Positions 10,103-19,870 of a stretch of DNA of 64,000 nt are shown here, piece by piece. Positions within the stretch are counted from its first letter, which is position 1, and each line of letters opens with the position of its first letter. Source of the stretch: Actinomycetes bacterium. GTDB taxonomy: Bacteria; Actinomycetota; Thermoleophilia; Solirubrobacterales; Solirubrobacteraceae. The stretch is from the NCBI GenBank assembly GCA_021820105.1, contig JAKAED010000003.1, forward strand, positions 1-64,000, written 5' to 3'. The notes under the pieces are model-generated. The model saw only the letters and a program-made list of their open reading frames with translations, did not search any database and was not told the DNA's origin. A program made the translations under genes and the position numbers.

Positions 10103-10340
10103 CCACAGCGTCTCCGGAGCGACATAGGTCGGCTGCCGACGGTTGTGGCTGCTCCTTGTCGGGCAGGCCACAGCTGTCAAGCACCGATGAGTGAGCCGCG
10201 CCGACATCCGTCACGTTCGCTGAGCTCACGCACGCTGGGACCGGCTCGGGAGGGGGTGAGCGCGATGCGGAGGTCCTGAATGACCCTGCCCGCCGCCCAG
10301 TTGGGTGGCTCACGTTCCCTCCCTCGTCCAAGGAGTCTCG

Positions 10341-11423
10341 ATGGAATCCTCAGCACTTGGTGTAAGGCACCCTGCCGCTCGCCCCTGGATGGGCGTTGCC
10401 GGCGTCCTTGCGTTTGCGGTGATCTTCGCCGCGACGCTCTGGTGGTCAAAGTGGTCTCCGTACGCCCACAAGCTCTCCGACCTGTTCGCCAGCCCGCACT
10501 GGACCGGTACGAACATGCTCAACGACGCGGGCGCGGCTGGGTCGGCTCCATCGCTCGCCGGCGCCTGGAGTTTCACCAGGGCCTACTTCACCGATATCTG
10601 GCCGGGCTTTCTGACCGCGCTGCTGATCGCCTCGGCGGCCAGCGCCCTGGTCCCGCGCGAGTGGCTGTTGCGGCTGCTGCGCCACCGTGGCCCGCAGCGG
10701 AGCGCTCTGGCCGGGGGGCTCTCAGCACTGCCGACACTGATGTGCACCTGTTGTGCGGCTCCACTTGCCGTCACCCTGAGACGCGACGGCGCCCCACCGT
10801 CAGCTGCTCTGGCCTACTGGATCGGCAATCCGGTGCTCAACCCACTGGTGCTCGCGTTCCTGGCCGTTGTCGCGCCCTGGCAGTGGGTGCTGACACGGAT
10901 TGTGGTCGGCGCGCTGCTGGTCTTTGGCGCGACGGCGTGGGTTGGCCGGCTGGCGCCCGCTGACGCGGCGGTACCGCTGCCGACCCCGGCGGCCACGCCG
11001 CCGCGCGCGCCGCTGCCCTCAGCGCCCGAGCGCTATCTGCGCACGTTCGTCCGCCTGACCGTGACCCTGGTGCCGCTCTACGTCGCGGCCGTCTTCGCGA
11101 TTGGGCTGTTGCGTGGTTGGCTGCTCCCGATTGACGCGGCGGCGGTGCATTGGGCGGTGCCGTCCGTGCTGGCGGCGGCGGCACTGGGCATCCTCGTGGT
11201 GATCCCAACGGCGGGCGAGATCCCGATCCTGCTGGCCCTGTCAGCGGCAGGCGTGAGCGGCGCGACGATCGGCGTGCTGCTGATCACGCTGCCCGCGATC
11301 AGCCTCGCCTCGATGGTGATGGTGGCGCGAACCTTCTCAATCAAGCTGACCGCAGCCATGGCGGGGGCCGTGGCGCTGTGCGGGCTGCTGGGCGGAGGGG
11401 TGCTGCTCGCCCTGGGTGGCTGA
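10341..11423 (+). CDS. UPF0718/DUF318 (ArsP/YraQ-like) predicted permease
   Basis: LPTLMCTCCAAPLAVTLRRDGAPPSAALAYWIGNPVLNPLVLAF duplicated-permease signature; AAGGAG upstream of ATG. Confidence 0.75.
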   Translation: MESSALGVRHPAARPWMGVAGVLAFAVIFAATLWWSKWSPYAHKLSDLFASPHWTGTNMLNDAGAAGSAPSLAGAWSFTRAYFTDIWPGFLTALLIASAASALVPREWLLRLLRHRGPQRSALAGGLSALPTLMCTCCAAPLAVTLRRDGAPPSAALAYWIGNPVLNPLVLAFLAVVAPWQWVLTRIVVGALLVFGATAWVGRLAPADAAVPLPTPAATPPRAPLPSAPERYLRTFVRLTVTLVPLYVAAVFAIGLLRGWLLPIDAAAVHWAVPSVLAAAALGILVVIPTAGEIPILLALSAAGVSGATIGVLLITLPAISLASMVMVARTFSIKLTAAMAGAVALCGLLGGGVLLALGG

Positions 11424-11489
11424 GCCACCGCGAGCGGCGCGGACGCTTCAGCGGGTCGGTCGGCCAGCGGGCCGGCCGGCCCGGGCGGC

Positions 11490-13478
11490 TCAACTCCGCA
11501 TCGATTGGGCCGGATCCCTGGCCTCGACCACCTGCAGCGCGCTGACCGCGGCCGGCGCGAACTGATGCCCAGCGGCCGCCCGGCACTCCTCCATCGCCTC
11601 GGTCGGAGAGAGCGGGTGGGCGTACGGGCGCGCGACGGTCATCGCATCCCACGCGTCCGCGATCGCCAGCAGCTGGGCGCCGTCCGGAATCTCCTCGCCG
11701 GACAGACCCACCGGATAGCCGTGGCCATCCCAGCGCTCGTGGTGATGCAGAATCCACGCCGCCTGCTCAGCGGTCACCACCTCCTGCGCGATCTGGCAGC
11801 TGAGCCGGGCGTGCGTCTTGATCAGCTCGTACTCATCCACGGTCAGTTCACCGGGTTTCAGCAGCAGCTCTGTCGGGATGCCGATCTTGCCCACGTCGTG
11901 CAGCAGGGCCGCATCGCCCAGGGCGAGGATCCGCTCTGCCGGCCAGCCAAGCGTGTGTGCCAGCGCTTTGGCCAGCTGAGCGACGCGCTCAGAGTGATGG
12001 AAGGTTGCCGCGTCCTTGGCGTCTATGGCGCGCGCCAGTGCCCGCAGCGCGCTGAGCGCATGGGCCTGTTCAGCCTCACGCGCACGCTGCGTCTCCGTGT
12101 TCGGCGCGGATGCTGCATCCGACTCCAGGTCTGAGTAGCGCACGCTGCGGTTGCGGCCGCGACGCTTGGCCTCGTACAGCGCGCGGTCTGCCTGGCGGAA
12201 CAGGGTGGCGGGGTCGCCGGCATCGTTGAAGCTGGCGACGCCGGCTGAGAGGGTGACCTCGCCCACCAGCTCAAAGGGGGTGTTGGCAATGGCGCGGCGG
12301 GCGCGCTCAGCCGCCAGCAACGCATCGTGACGGCTGTCGGTGAGGATCCAGGCGAACTCCTCGCCACCCACGCGTGCGAGCAGGTCCTCCGTGCGCACCT
12401 CTCTGCGCAGGCGCCGCGTCGTCTCGATCAGCACCTCGTCACCGACGTCATGGCCGTAGCTGTCGTTGACGCCCTTGAAATCGTCAATGTCCAGCAGTAC
12501 GAGACTGAACCCGCCTGCGTGACGCCGCGCTCGCTGCGATTCGTTGCGGATGCGCTGCTGGAAGGCCCGGCGGTTGCAGATGCCGGTGAGTGGATCGTGC
12601 GTGGCCTCGTCAATCAACCGGCGCTGTTCCAGGGCGCTGGCCACGGCGATCCCCATCAGCTCTGCGAATCGCGTCAGCACCTCCTCGGCGTCGGCCGGTA
12701 GCTCCCGCCTGACCGATGTGCCCACCTTGATCGCTCCCCACAGCCTGTCGCCCAGGACGATCGGAGCGGCGATCCGGCTCCGGAACGCGAAGGCATCGGG
12801 GGACTCGGTGACAAGGCGTTGTGGGCGGCGACTGCGGCGCACCTCCTCAATCAGTGGACTGGTGGCCGTGGGGATGAGCTCGCCGGACCCCGCGACCTCG
12901 GCCACCTCACCCCAGCGGCCCTCAAGTACGATCCCTCCCGGTCTGAAGGCCGCGATCAGGGCGCCGTCCAGCTCCAGCACGGCCGCCGCCTCCCTGGCGA
13001 CCACGGCCAGCACCTCACGTGAATCGGCATAGCCGGCAACGGTCTGAGCGACCCGGACCAGCGCGTTCAGGAACTGTCGCTCACGCTCACTGCCGCGCTC
13101 GTGCTCGGTGATGTCGGTGACGATCGCCCCCACTGCCACGATCTCCCCCGTCTCGTTGCGGAGCGGGTAGTAGGACGCCATCCAGTGCCCGTCCACTCCG
13201 GGCCGCTGACCCCGGAAGCGGTAGTCCACAAGTGATCCGTCGCCGCTCAGCACCCTGCGCAGTACAGCCTCCAGCTCCTCACCAAGTGGACCCAGGACCT
13301 CCTGCGGCAGTCGTCCCAGATGCTCATCGGCGCTGTGGCCGTTCATTGTGCACAGCGTCTGATTGACCCAGCGGTAGCGCAGGTCAGGGTCCAGCACGGC
13401 CGCCCCAACCGGAGCGGAGTCGACCAGCGCCGTCACCAGCTGGGTGTCCGCCGACCTCCGCAGACGATCTCCGCTCAC
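11490..13478 (-). CDS. PAS-GAF-GGDEF-HD-GYP signalling protein (cyclic-di-GMP turnover)
   Basis: HDPLTGICNRRAFQQRI and RVGGEEFAWIL (GGDEF); HDVGKIGIP and HHERWDGHGYP (HD-GYP); N-terminal PAS-like and GAF-like segments. Confidence 0.9.
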   Translation of the reverse strand: MSGDRLRRSADTQLVTALVDSAPVGAAVLDPDLRYRWVNQTLCTMNGHSADEHLGRLPQEVLGPLGEELEAVLRRVLSGDGSLVDYRFRGQRPGVDGHWMASYYPLRNETGEIVAVGAIVTDITEHERGSERERQFLNALVRVAQTVAGYADSREVLAVVAREAAAVLELDGALIAAFRPGGIVLEGRWGEVAEVAGSGELIPTATSPLIEEVRRSRRPQRLVTESPDAFAFRSRIAAPIVLGDRLWGAIKVGTSVRRELPADAEEVLTRFAELMGIAVASALEQRRLIDEATHDPLTGICNRRAFQQRIRNESQRARRHAGGFSLVLLDIDDFKGVNDSYGHDVGDEVLIETTRRLRREVRTEDLLARVGGEEFAWILTDSRHDALLAAERARRAIANTPFELVGEVTLSAGVASFNDAGDPATLFRQADRALYEAKRRGRNRSVRYSDLESDAASAPNTETQRAREAEQAHALSALRALARAIDAKDAATFHHSERVAQLAKALAHTLGWPAERILALGDAALLHDVGKIGIPTELLLKPGELTVDEYELIKTHARLSCQIAQEVVTAEQAAWILHHHERWDGHGYPVGLSGEEIPDGAQLLAIADAWDAMTVARPYAHPLSPTEAMEECRAAAGHQFAPAAVSALQVVEARDPAQSMRS

Positions 13479-13573
13479 AGCTGCGGATTTACCCCGTAAC
13501 GCCGCCCCTCATTCCGTCGCTTCGCCCGCCGGCCCCGGGTGACCATCAGGCGTGGCAACCCAGCCAGGCCTGG

Positions 13574-14332
13574 TCATTGCGCAAGAATTGCGACCGCCCT
13601 GGTCAAGCCTGCGCTGGCGCCCTTGATCTTCAGCGGGAAGCAGGCGACCGTGAAGCCGGTGGGCGGGAGTGCCCCGAGGTTGGTCATGCGCTCGATCTGG
13701 GAGTAGGGACGGTCGATCTGGTGCGCCGCCCAGAAGATCCCGGCCTCGTTCTGTTCAAGCGCGGCCGCGGCCTGCTGGTTGAGGGGCGCGTCCCAGCCCC
13801 AGGCGTCGATGCCCATCACGCGCACACCCTGATCGAACAGCCAGAGGGTGGCCTCCGCCGAGACGCCGCAGCCGCGCAGCATGTAGTCGGGCTCGTGGTA
13901 GAAGGCATCGCGGCCGGTGTGCACCAGGACTATGTCCCCTGCTCTGAGCTCGTGCCCGGCGCGCCTGATCGCCTCCTGCAGTTCCGGTGCGCTGATCGCG
14001 TCGCCGTCAGCCCGGTCCGTGAAGTCAACGACGACCCCGGGGCCATAGAACCACTCAAGCGGCAGCTCATCGATCGTCTGCGCGCGCTCTCCCTGGATCC
14101 GGGAGTTGTAATGCCATGGTGCGTCCACGTGGGTGGCGGCATGTGTCCCGATCGACAGCCGCTCACCTGACGGCCCCTCACCGTCGCGCATCAAGCGCGT
14201 CGGTACGCCAAACGCCGCCTCCATCTCCGCGGCGCCGGCAGCATGGTCGGAGTAGCTCACCTCCACGCGCAGAAACTGGGGAATGTCGGCTGGCAGTGAT
14301 TCGATGGTGTGCGACAGGTCGATGATGCGCAC
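13574..14332 (-). CDS. Cyclase family protein (kynurenine formamidase-like)
   Basis: RIIDLSHTIESL...SIGTHAATHVDAPWHY...DIVLVHTGRD; GTG start chosen inside the longer ORF. Confidence 0.82.
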   Translation of the reverse strand: MRIIDLSHTIESLPADIPQFLRVEVSYSDHAAGAAEMEAAFGVPTRLMRDGEGPSGERLSIGTHAATHVDAPWHYNSRIQGERAQTIDELPLEWFYGPGVVVDFTDRADGDAISAPELQEAIRRAGHELRAGDIVLVHTGRDAFYHEPDYMLRGCGVSAEATLWLFDQGVRVMGIDAWGWDAPLNQQAAAALEQNEAGIFWAAHQIDRPYSQIERMTNLGALPPTGFTVACFPLKIKGASAGLTRAVAILAQ

Positions 14333-14348
14333 GGGGCCTCCTGATTGG

Positions 14349-14837
14349 TCATTGACGCGCGTCGAGCAGGATCCAGGCAAAGCGGCACGGGGCGCTGGAA
14401 CGGTTGTGCCAGACGTGGTTGGTCCCGCGCTGGATCACCACATCACCCGCATGGAGCGTCCGCACCTCACCGCTGTCAAGCTCCATCTCGCACTCTCCCT
14501 CGAGCAGGATCCCGTAGTCAAGGCTGCCCGTGCGGTGCATCGGTGAGCGCGCGCCGGCAGCCAGCACGCCGATCCGCAGCACGGAACCCGTGCCGTTGCC
14601 GACGATGGTCGTGGCGCACCCCGCCCGCTGGCGGGGCAGCGCCACGTCGTCCAGTGGGACTGGCATCTCCTCCGTGGCCCAGAGGTGAAAGAAGCTCACG
14701 TCGGAGCGACCGGCATCCTCTGCCAGCGCTGTGCCGGGGAGGAGCGCGTCCTCGACGATGATCGACTCTCCGGCCCCGTTGTGGCCGGTGACGATGCGGC
14801 GCACGCCGCCGCCGGTTGGGCCTGCTCGCTCGTGCAT
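14349..14837 (-). CDS. Cupin domain protein
   Basis: HRTGSLDYGILLEGECEMELDSGEVRTLHAGDVVIQRGTNHVWHNRSSAPCRFAWILLD. Confidence 0.82.
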   Translation of the reverse strand: MHERAGPTGGGVRRIVTGHNGAGESIIVEDALLPGTALAEDAGRSDVSFFHLWATEEMPVPLDDVALPRQRAGCATTIVGNGTGSVLRIGVLAAGARSPMHRTGSLDYGILLEGECEMELDSGEVRTLHAGDVVIQRGTNHVWHNRSSAPCRFAWILLDARQ

Positions 14838-14844
14838 CAGGTGC

Positions 14845-15870
14845 TCAGATCCTGTCCCGCAGCCTCGGGCTGCGTCCGTATCCTGCCACCACCAGCAGGA
14901 TCAGAAGCCCGAAGATCATCTGCTGATCGGCGTTGGAGTAGCCCTTGCCGATCAGCACGGTCGTCAGCACCGTCAGGAGCAGCGCGCCGATCACCGTCTT
15001 CCAGTAGTCGCCCCGCGCACCGAACGTGGTTCCGCCCACGATCACCGCCGCCAGCCCCTCGAACAGGTAGGGATCGCCGAGCGTCGTATTCCCGGAGCCG
15101 GTGTAGCCACCGACGAGGATCCCCAGGATGCCGCCGAGCAGCCCCGAGGCCGCGAACGTCAGCGTCCAGACCCGGCGCGTCCTGACCAGGGAGAACTGCG
15201 CGGCCACCGGGTTGGCTCCGGTCTGGTAAACACGCCGGCCCGGGACCGTACGCCCGAGGGTGACGCCGAGGACGATCGCCACTACCGCCCAGAGCACCAC
15301 CAGTGGCGGGATCCCGACCCCGAAGGTCCTGGTTCCGACCGACGTTACTGTCGCGAGGAACGCCGGGGCTGCCCCGGTTGCCGCCCCCTTTGTCCAGAGC
15401 AGGAGCCCGCCGGTGATCATCGATGACATGCCCAGGGTCACCACCAGCGATGGCACCTGGAAGCGGTCGGAGACGTAGCCGTTGATGGCACCGAGCAGCA
15501 GCGCGGCGCCGAGGATCACCGCAATCGCCGCCACTGCGCTCCAGTGGTAGGTGCCGCACAGCTGCGAGATCAGGATCGCTCCGCCTGAGATGAAGGCCGG
15601 TACCGAGAAGTCGATGCCGCCCACCAGCACGACCAGGGTCTGCCCCGCCCCCGCAAGTCCCAGGAACGCGGCTGAGACGAGCATCGACTTGATGCTGAGC
15701 GCCGTGGCGAAGTCCGTCACCGTGGTCGCGCCCCACAGGAACAGAAGGCCGAGCGCGAGCAGCTGGAACAGCTGGAAGCGCCGCTGCAACATCATCAGCC
15801 GGGCCAGCGCCGACGGACCCGCGGGCGTTGCCCCGCGGGTGCCTCCGGGGGGCTCGAGCGTGGCGCTCAC
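14845..15870 (-). CDS. Sugar-type ABC transporter permease (BPD_transp_2)
   Basis: VVLVGGIDFSVPAFISGGAIL and AVIVGGTTFGARGDYWKTVIGALLL motifs. Confidence 0.85.
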   Translation of the reverse strand: MSATLEPPGGTRGATPAGPSALARLMMLQRRFQLFQLLALGLLFLWGATTVTDFATALSIKSMLVSAAFLGLAGAGQTLVVLVGGIDFSVPAFISGGAILISQLCGTYHWSAVAAIAVILGAALLLGAINGYVSDRFQVPSLVVTLGMSSMITGGLLLWTKGAATGAAPAFLATVTSVGTRTFGVGIPPLVVLWAVVAIVLGVTLGRTVPGRRVYQTGANPVAAQFSLVRTRRVWTLTFAASGLLGGILGILVGGYTGSGNTTLGDPYLFEGLAAVIVGGTTFGARGDYWKTVIGALLLTVLTTVLIGKGYSNADQQMIFGLLILLVVAGYGRSPRLRDRI

Positions 15871-16862
15871 GCCGCCACCGTCTCACCTTCGGCGGCTCGC
15901 GAGGCCGTGCGGCTGAGCGTGGCGCTCAGCACGATCGCGACGATCAGGATCGCTCCGTAGATCAGCTGCGGCACGTTCGAGTTAACGTTCAAAGAGTCGA
16001 TCAGGGTCTGGATCAGGAAGATGATCGCGGCGCCGATGAGCGAGCCGAGCAGGCTCCCGCGGCCGCCGACCAGCGAGGTGCCACCGATCGCGACCGCCGC
16101 GATGGCCGGCAGTGTGTACTGGGTTGCCTCGGTGGGATCGCCGGTTTGGGTGGCGGCGGCCAGTGCCAGGCCCCCGACGCCGGCGAACAGCCCGCCGAGC
16201 GTGTACGCGGTGATCCGCACCCGGGCCACGTCCACCCCGGCCGAGTAGGCGGCAACCTCGTCTCCGCCGACGGCGTAGAGCTGGTCCAGGTACGCGGTCC
16301 GTGCCAGCACGAGCCAGACCAGGAACGGCGAGGCGATCAGGATCAGGCCGCCCGGTACCGGCCCAACCTGGGCGCCGAGGTGCGTGAGCCAGCTCTGCGA
16401 GCTGGCCGCCGGGGTTGCGAGCAGCGCCTGTCCGAGCCCGCTGAGCACGAACAGGCCGCACAGCGTCGCGAGCACCGCCTGATAGCGGAGCACGCCGACC
16501 AGGATGCCGTTGACGCAGCCGACCGCGGCGCCGACGGCGAGCGCTGCGGGCACGTCGATCCAGGGGCTGGTGGTGCCGCGCGCGATCAGTTCGCCGACGA
16601 CCACGACGCTGACGAGATTGAGCAGCGGCCCGATCGAGATGTCGATGCCGCCGGCGCCGCTCAGCATCTGTGGTGTGGTGGCGATCGCGGCCAACGCAAA
16701 GGGGGCAAAGTCGGCCAGCAATGAGGGCCAGGAGCTCCAGGTTGCGAAGCTCGAGCGGGCCAGCTGGTTGGCCACGAACAGGATCACGGCGATGACCAGC
16801 GCCAGCGCCCACGGTCGGGTCTGCAGGCTGCCGAGCAGGCGCGCGCGCAGGTCAGTTCGCAT
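15867..16862 (-). CDS. Sugar-type ABC transporter permease (BPD_transp_2)
   Basis: GAGGIDISIGPLLNLVSV and AIGGTSLVGGRGSLLGSLIGAAII motifs. Confidence 0.85.
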   Translation of the reverse strand: MRTDLRARLLGSLQTRPWALALVIAVILFVANQLARSSFATWSSWPSLLADFAPFALAAIATTPQMLSGAGGIDISIGPLLNLVSVVVVGELIARGTTSPWIDVPAALAVGAAVGCVNGILVGVLRYQAVLATLCGLFVLSGLGQALLATPAASSQSWLTHLGAQVGPVPGGLILIASPFLVWLVLARTAYLDQLYAVGGDEVAAYSAGVDVARVRITAYTLGGLFAGVGGLALAAATQTGDPTEATQYTLPAIAAVAIGGTSLVGGRGSLLGSLIGAAIIFLIQTLIDSLNVNSNVPQLIYGAILIVAIVLSATLSRTASRAAEGETVAA

Positions 16863-18429
16863 CGCTCTGCGCCCCCCCGCCGCCGAAGAACCGCCTGACC
16901 AGCCCGTCGGCGCTGAGCTCGCTCCTGGGCACCTCCGCCTCCACCGATCCTTCGCGGAACACCAGCACGCGGTCCATCAGCTCAACCAGCTCGTCAAGTT
17001 CCGTTGAGAGCATCACGACACCGACTCCCTCTGAGGAGAGGCGCTCGAGCAGCCGGTAGAGGTCGCGCTTCGCGCCCAGATCGACCCCGCGCGTCGGATC
17101 GTTGAGCAGCAGCACCGCTGGGTGTGCCGCCAGCCAGCGCGCCACCACGACCTTCTGCTGGTTGCCGCCGGAGAGCGCGGTGATGGGCTGGCGCGGGCTG
17201 CCGAGCCGGATCGCCAGCTCACTCACGTAGTTCGCCAGACGAGCGGCGCTGCGACGCCGGCTGAACAGGCCGGCGCGCCGGTCGGCGCCCATCGTTGCCA
17301 CGCCGAAGTTCTCGCTGATGGCCAGCGACGGGAACAGGGATTCGTCGCGCCGGTCGCGCGGGACGTAGGCGATACCGGCTGCGAATGCGTCCTGCGGGCT
17401 GCGCAGCAGTCGCTCGTCGCCGGTGCTGACATCCCCGGCAACGGCGCCGGCTCCGCGTAACGCGTCGAGTAAGGCGTGCTGGCCGTGGCCCTCGAGCCCG
17501 GCCAAGCCGACCAGCTCGCCGGCCGCGAGCTGGAAGTCGATCGGTCGCCCCCCGGGGCGCAGGCGCAGCGCGCGGGTGCGCAGGAGGATCCGCCCGGATG
17601 TTGCGCCACCGCGCCCTGCGGGGGCGCGCTCGGTGCCCGCGGTCAGGTGGTCACTGCCCGTCATCTGGCGGACGAGCTCATCCGCGGTTGCCTCCCCGCG
17701 CGCGAAGCTCGCAACTGATTCCCCGGATCGCAGGACCGTGATGCGGTCGGCCAGCTCGTCGATCTCACCCATCCGGTGAGAGATGAAGATGACGGCGCCG
17801 CCGCTCGCGCAGAGCCGGCGCACCACGGTGAAGAGCCGGTCACGGGTGGCCACGTCCAGCGCCGAGGTGGACTCGTCGAGGATCAGCACGCGCGGCGAGC
17901 GCACCAGCGCGCGCGCGATGCAGCAGGCCTGCCGCTCGCTGAGCGACAGCGAGGCGACGGGTGCATCCAGCGGCGGCGGCGCACTGAGCAGCTCGCCCAG
18001 CACCTCACTGGCGCGGGCGCGCTGCGCGGATTCGCTGACGCTGCGCCGGAACAGCCCGTCGCTGCCGAGCCAGACGTTCTGCAGCACGCTCTGCCCACCG
18101 ACGACCAGCACCTCTTGGAACACCGTGAAGATACCGGCTGCCTGGACGCTTCGCGGGCTGCGCCGGCCCGGTGACGGGGTGGCGGTCAGTTCGATCGTGC
18201 CGGCATCCGGCAGGTGCACACCGGCCAGGAGCTTCACGAGTGTGCTCTTGCCCGAGCCGTTCTCACCGACGATCGCATGCACCTCGCCGGCCGCCACCTC
18301 CAACGAGCAGGAGCGGAGCGCGCGCGTGGCCCCGAAGCTCTTGGCCACTTCCTGCACGCGCAGCAGCGGCGGTGCCGGCCGCGCCCCGCTGGGCGCGGCC
18401 GGTGCTCTACTTGGATCCACCACCGCCAT
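16852..18429 (-). CDS. Sugar-type ABC transporter ATP-binding protein, two domains
   Basis: GENGSGKSTLVKLLAG; LSGGNQQKVVVARWLAAHPAVLLLNDPTRGVDLGAK. Confidence 0.87.
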   Translation of the reverse strand: MAVVDPSRAPAAPSGARPAPPLLRVQEVAKSFGATRALRSCSLEVAAGEVHAIVGENGSGKSTLVKLLAGVHLPDAGTIELTATPSPGRRSPRSVQAAGIFTVFQEVLVVGGQSVLQNVWLGSDGLFRRSVSESAQRARASEVLGELLSAPPPLDAPVASLSLSERQACCIARALVRSPRVLILDESTSALDVATRDRLFTVVRRLCASGGAVIFISHRMGEIDELADRITVLRSGESVASFARGEATADELVRQMTGSDHLTAGTERAPAGRGGATSGRILLRTRALRLRPGGRPIDFQLAAGELVGLAGLEGHGQHALLDALRGAGAVAGDVSTGDERLLRSPQDAFAAGIAYVPRDRRDESLFPSLAISENFGVATMGADRRAGLFSRRRSAARLANYVSELAIRLGSPRQPITALSGGNQQKVVVARWLAAHPAVLLLNDPTRGVDLGAKRDLYRLLERLSSEGVGVVMLSTELDELVELMDRVLVFREGSVEAEVPRSELSADGLVRRFFGGGGAQSDAN

Positions 18430-18443
18430 ACTCTCGCCGTCAG

Positions 18444-19661
18444 CTACTTGAAGAACTTCTTCAGGTAGCTGGGCGGATCCCACGGGCCCTCGACCACCGA
18501 CTGTGGCTGGGCCCCCTTGGTGATGTACTTGGACAGGTTCGCGTCGGTGATCACGGCGCTCAGTGACGCCAGTTCGTTCACCTGCGGGTTGTGCCCGGCG
18601 ATCATCTGCTCGATCACGTACTTGGCGGCCATCGTGACCCCCTGGGGGGTGATCGAGTACCCGTAGGCCAGCTGCCCCGGGTTGGCCTTGAAGCCCTCGA
18701 GCTCGCCCACCGCCGGCCCGGCGTCGATCAGCTTCGGGATCGGGCGCCCCGCCTGCTGGAAGGCGGCGATGATGCCGGAGTCCATGCCGGCGGTCTGGAC
18801 GACACCCGCGATCGGCTGCGGGTGGGTGTTCAGGTAGGCCAGCACTGCTGCCTTGGCGGCATCGGGTGAGAAGTCACCGGTGATCGACGTGTCGAACGTG
18901 ATCCCCGGGCAGGCCTTGAAGGCCTGCGTCCAGCCCGCGAAGCTCTGGACGTCGACCCCCGTGCTGGGGATGCCGTGAACGCCCAGCACCAGGCCCTTGC
19001 CACCAATCGCCTTGGCCAGCTTCGCACCCGACACCAGGGCGTCACCGACTGAGTTGGGGTCGATGTTGATCGCGTTCGGCGTGGGCGTGTCGTTGATGAT
19101 CGAGATGAACGGGATCCCTGCCTTCCGCGCCGCTGCCGCGATCGAGATGAACGGCTGCGGCACGAGCGGCTCGATCACCAGGAAGTTGACGTGCTGCTGC
19201 AGCAGGGAGTGCGCCTCCTGCAACTGAGTCGTCAGTGCCGTCGGTCCTTCGGTCAGCTCCACCACCTTCTTGACGCCCTTGATCCTCTTCAGCTGCTTGA
19301 CCAGCATCGGATCGAGCGCAGCCTGCGTGGGGCTGATGGGGGCGGTCACGGCGACGCCGATCGTGTAGGGCGGCTTGCCCTTGAACCTGAAGTTGCGGTA
19401 GGCGCTCTTGTAGATCGGATTCGCGAACCCGTTGAACTGTGCCTGGTACTTCTTGCCGAGCTTGCCCAGCACGCCGCTCTTGTCGTGGTAGCCGAGCTTT
19501 GGCACGGCTCCGCATGCCCGCGCCGCGTGCGCGGTTCCCTTCGCGGCACTCGTGGCCGTTGTGGCCAGGGCGCCGATTCCGCCGGCACTGACCAGCGTCG
19601 CGGTCAGCGTAGCGGCGCATCGGCTCAGGGCCCGTCGCGTGAAGACGTGGTGGCGTTCCAC
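18444..19661 (-). CDS. ABC transporter substrate-binding protein (Peripla_BP_4)
   Basis: Signal-like N-terminus; NFLVIEPLVPQPFISIAAAARKAGIPFISIINDTPTP; start codon approximate (GTG). Confidence 0.82.
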   Translation of the reverse strand: MERHHVFTRRALSRCAATLTATLVSAGGIGALATTATSAAKGTAHAARACGAVPKLGYHDKSGVLGKLGKKYQAQFNGFANPIYKSAYRNFRFKGKPPYTIGVAVTAPISPTQAALDPMLVKQLKRIKGVKKVVELTEGPTALTTQLQEAHSLLQQHVNFLVIEPLVPQPFISIAAAARKAGIPFISIINDTPTPNAINIDPNSVGDALVSGAKLAKAIGGKGLVLGVHGIPSTGVDVQSFAGWTQAFKACPGITFDTSITGDFSPDAAKAAVLAYLNTHPQPIAGVVQTAGMDSGIIAAFQQAGRPIPKLIDAGPAVGELEGFKANPGQLAYGYSITPQGVTMAAKYVIEQMIAGHNPQVNELASLSAVITDANLSKYITKGAQPQSVVEGPWDPPSYLKKFFK

Positions 19662-19870
19662 TTCCCTCTCCCTCTCCCGCCTCCCCGGCGGACGATCTTG
19701 CGTTTCGCTGGTGCGGCGCAGTGCCGGCCAGCTCTTATCCGTCCGGCATCGATCAGACATGCGGATCAATATCCGAAGGATGATTCTAAAACCAGCGATT
19801 CGCGGCTGTCAACACCTTCGTCGCCCAGTCGCCGTCCGCCCCTGCTGCTGCGTCTGCGCCCGTTCAGCCG

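Noticed and set aside
10103-10340. Possible cobalamin-type riboswitch upstream of the UPF0718 permease
   Set aside because: Could not identify a convincing B12-box or other riboswitch core; left only as an Rfam check
14837-15886. 349-aa overlapping minus-strand ORF in another frame
   Set aside because: Same region as the BPD_transp_2 permease 14845-15870, which has family motifs; this frame is R/G/D-rich
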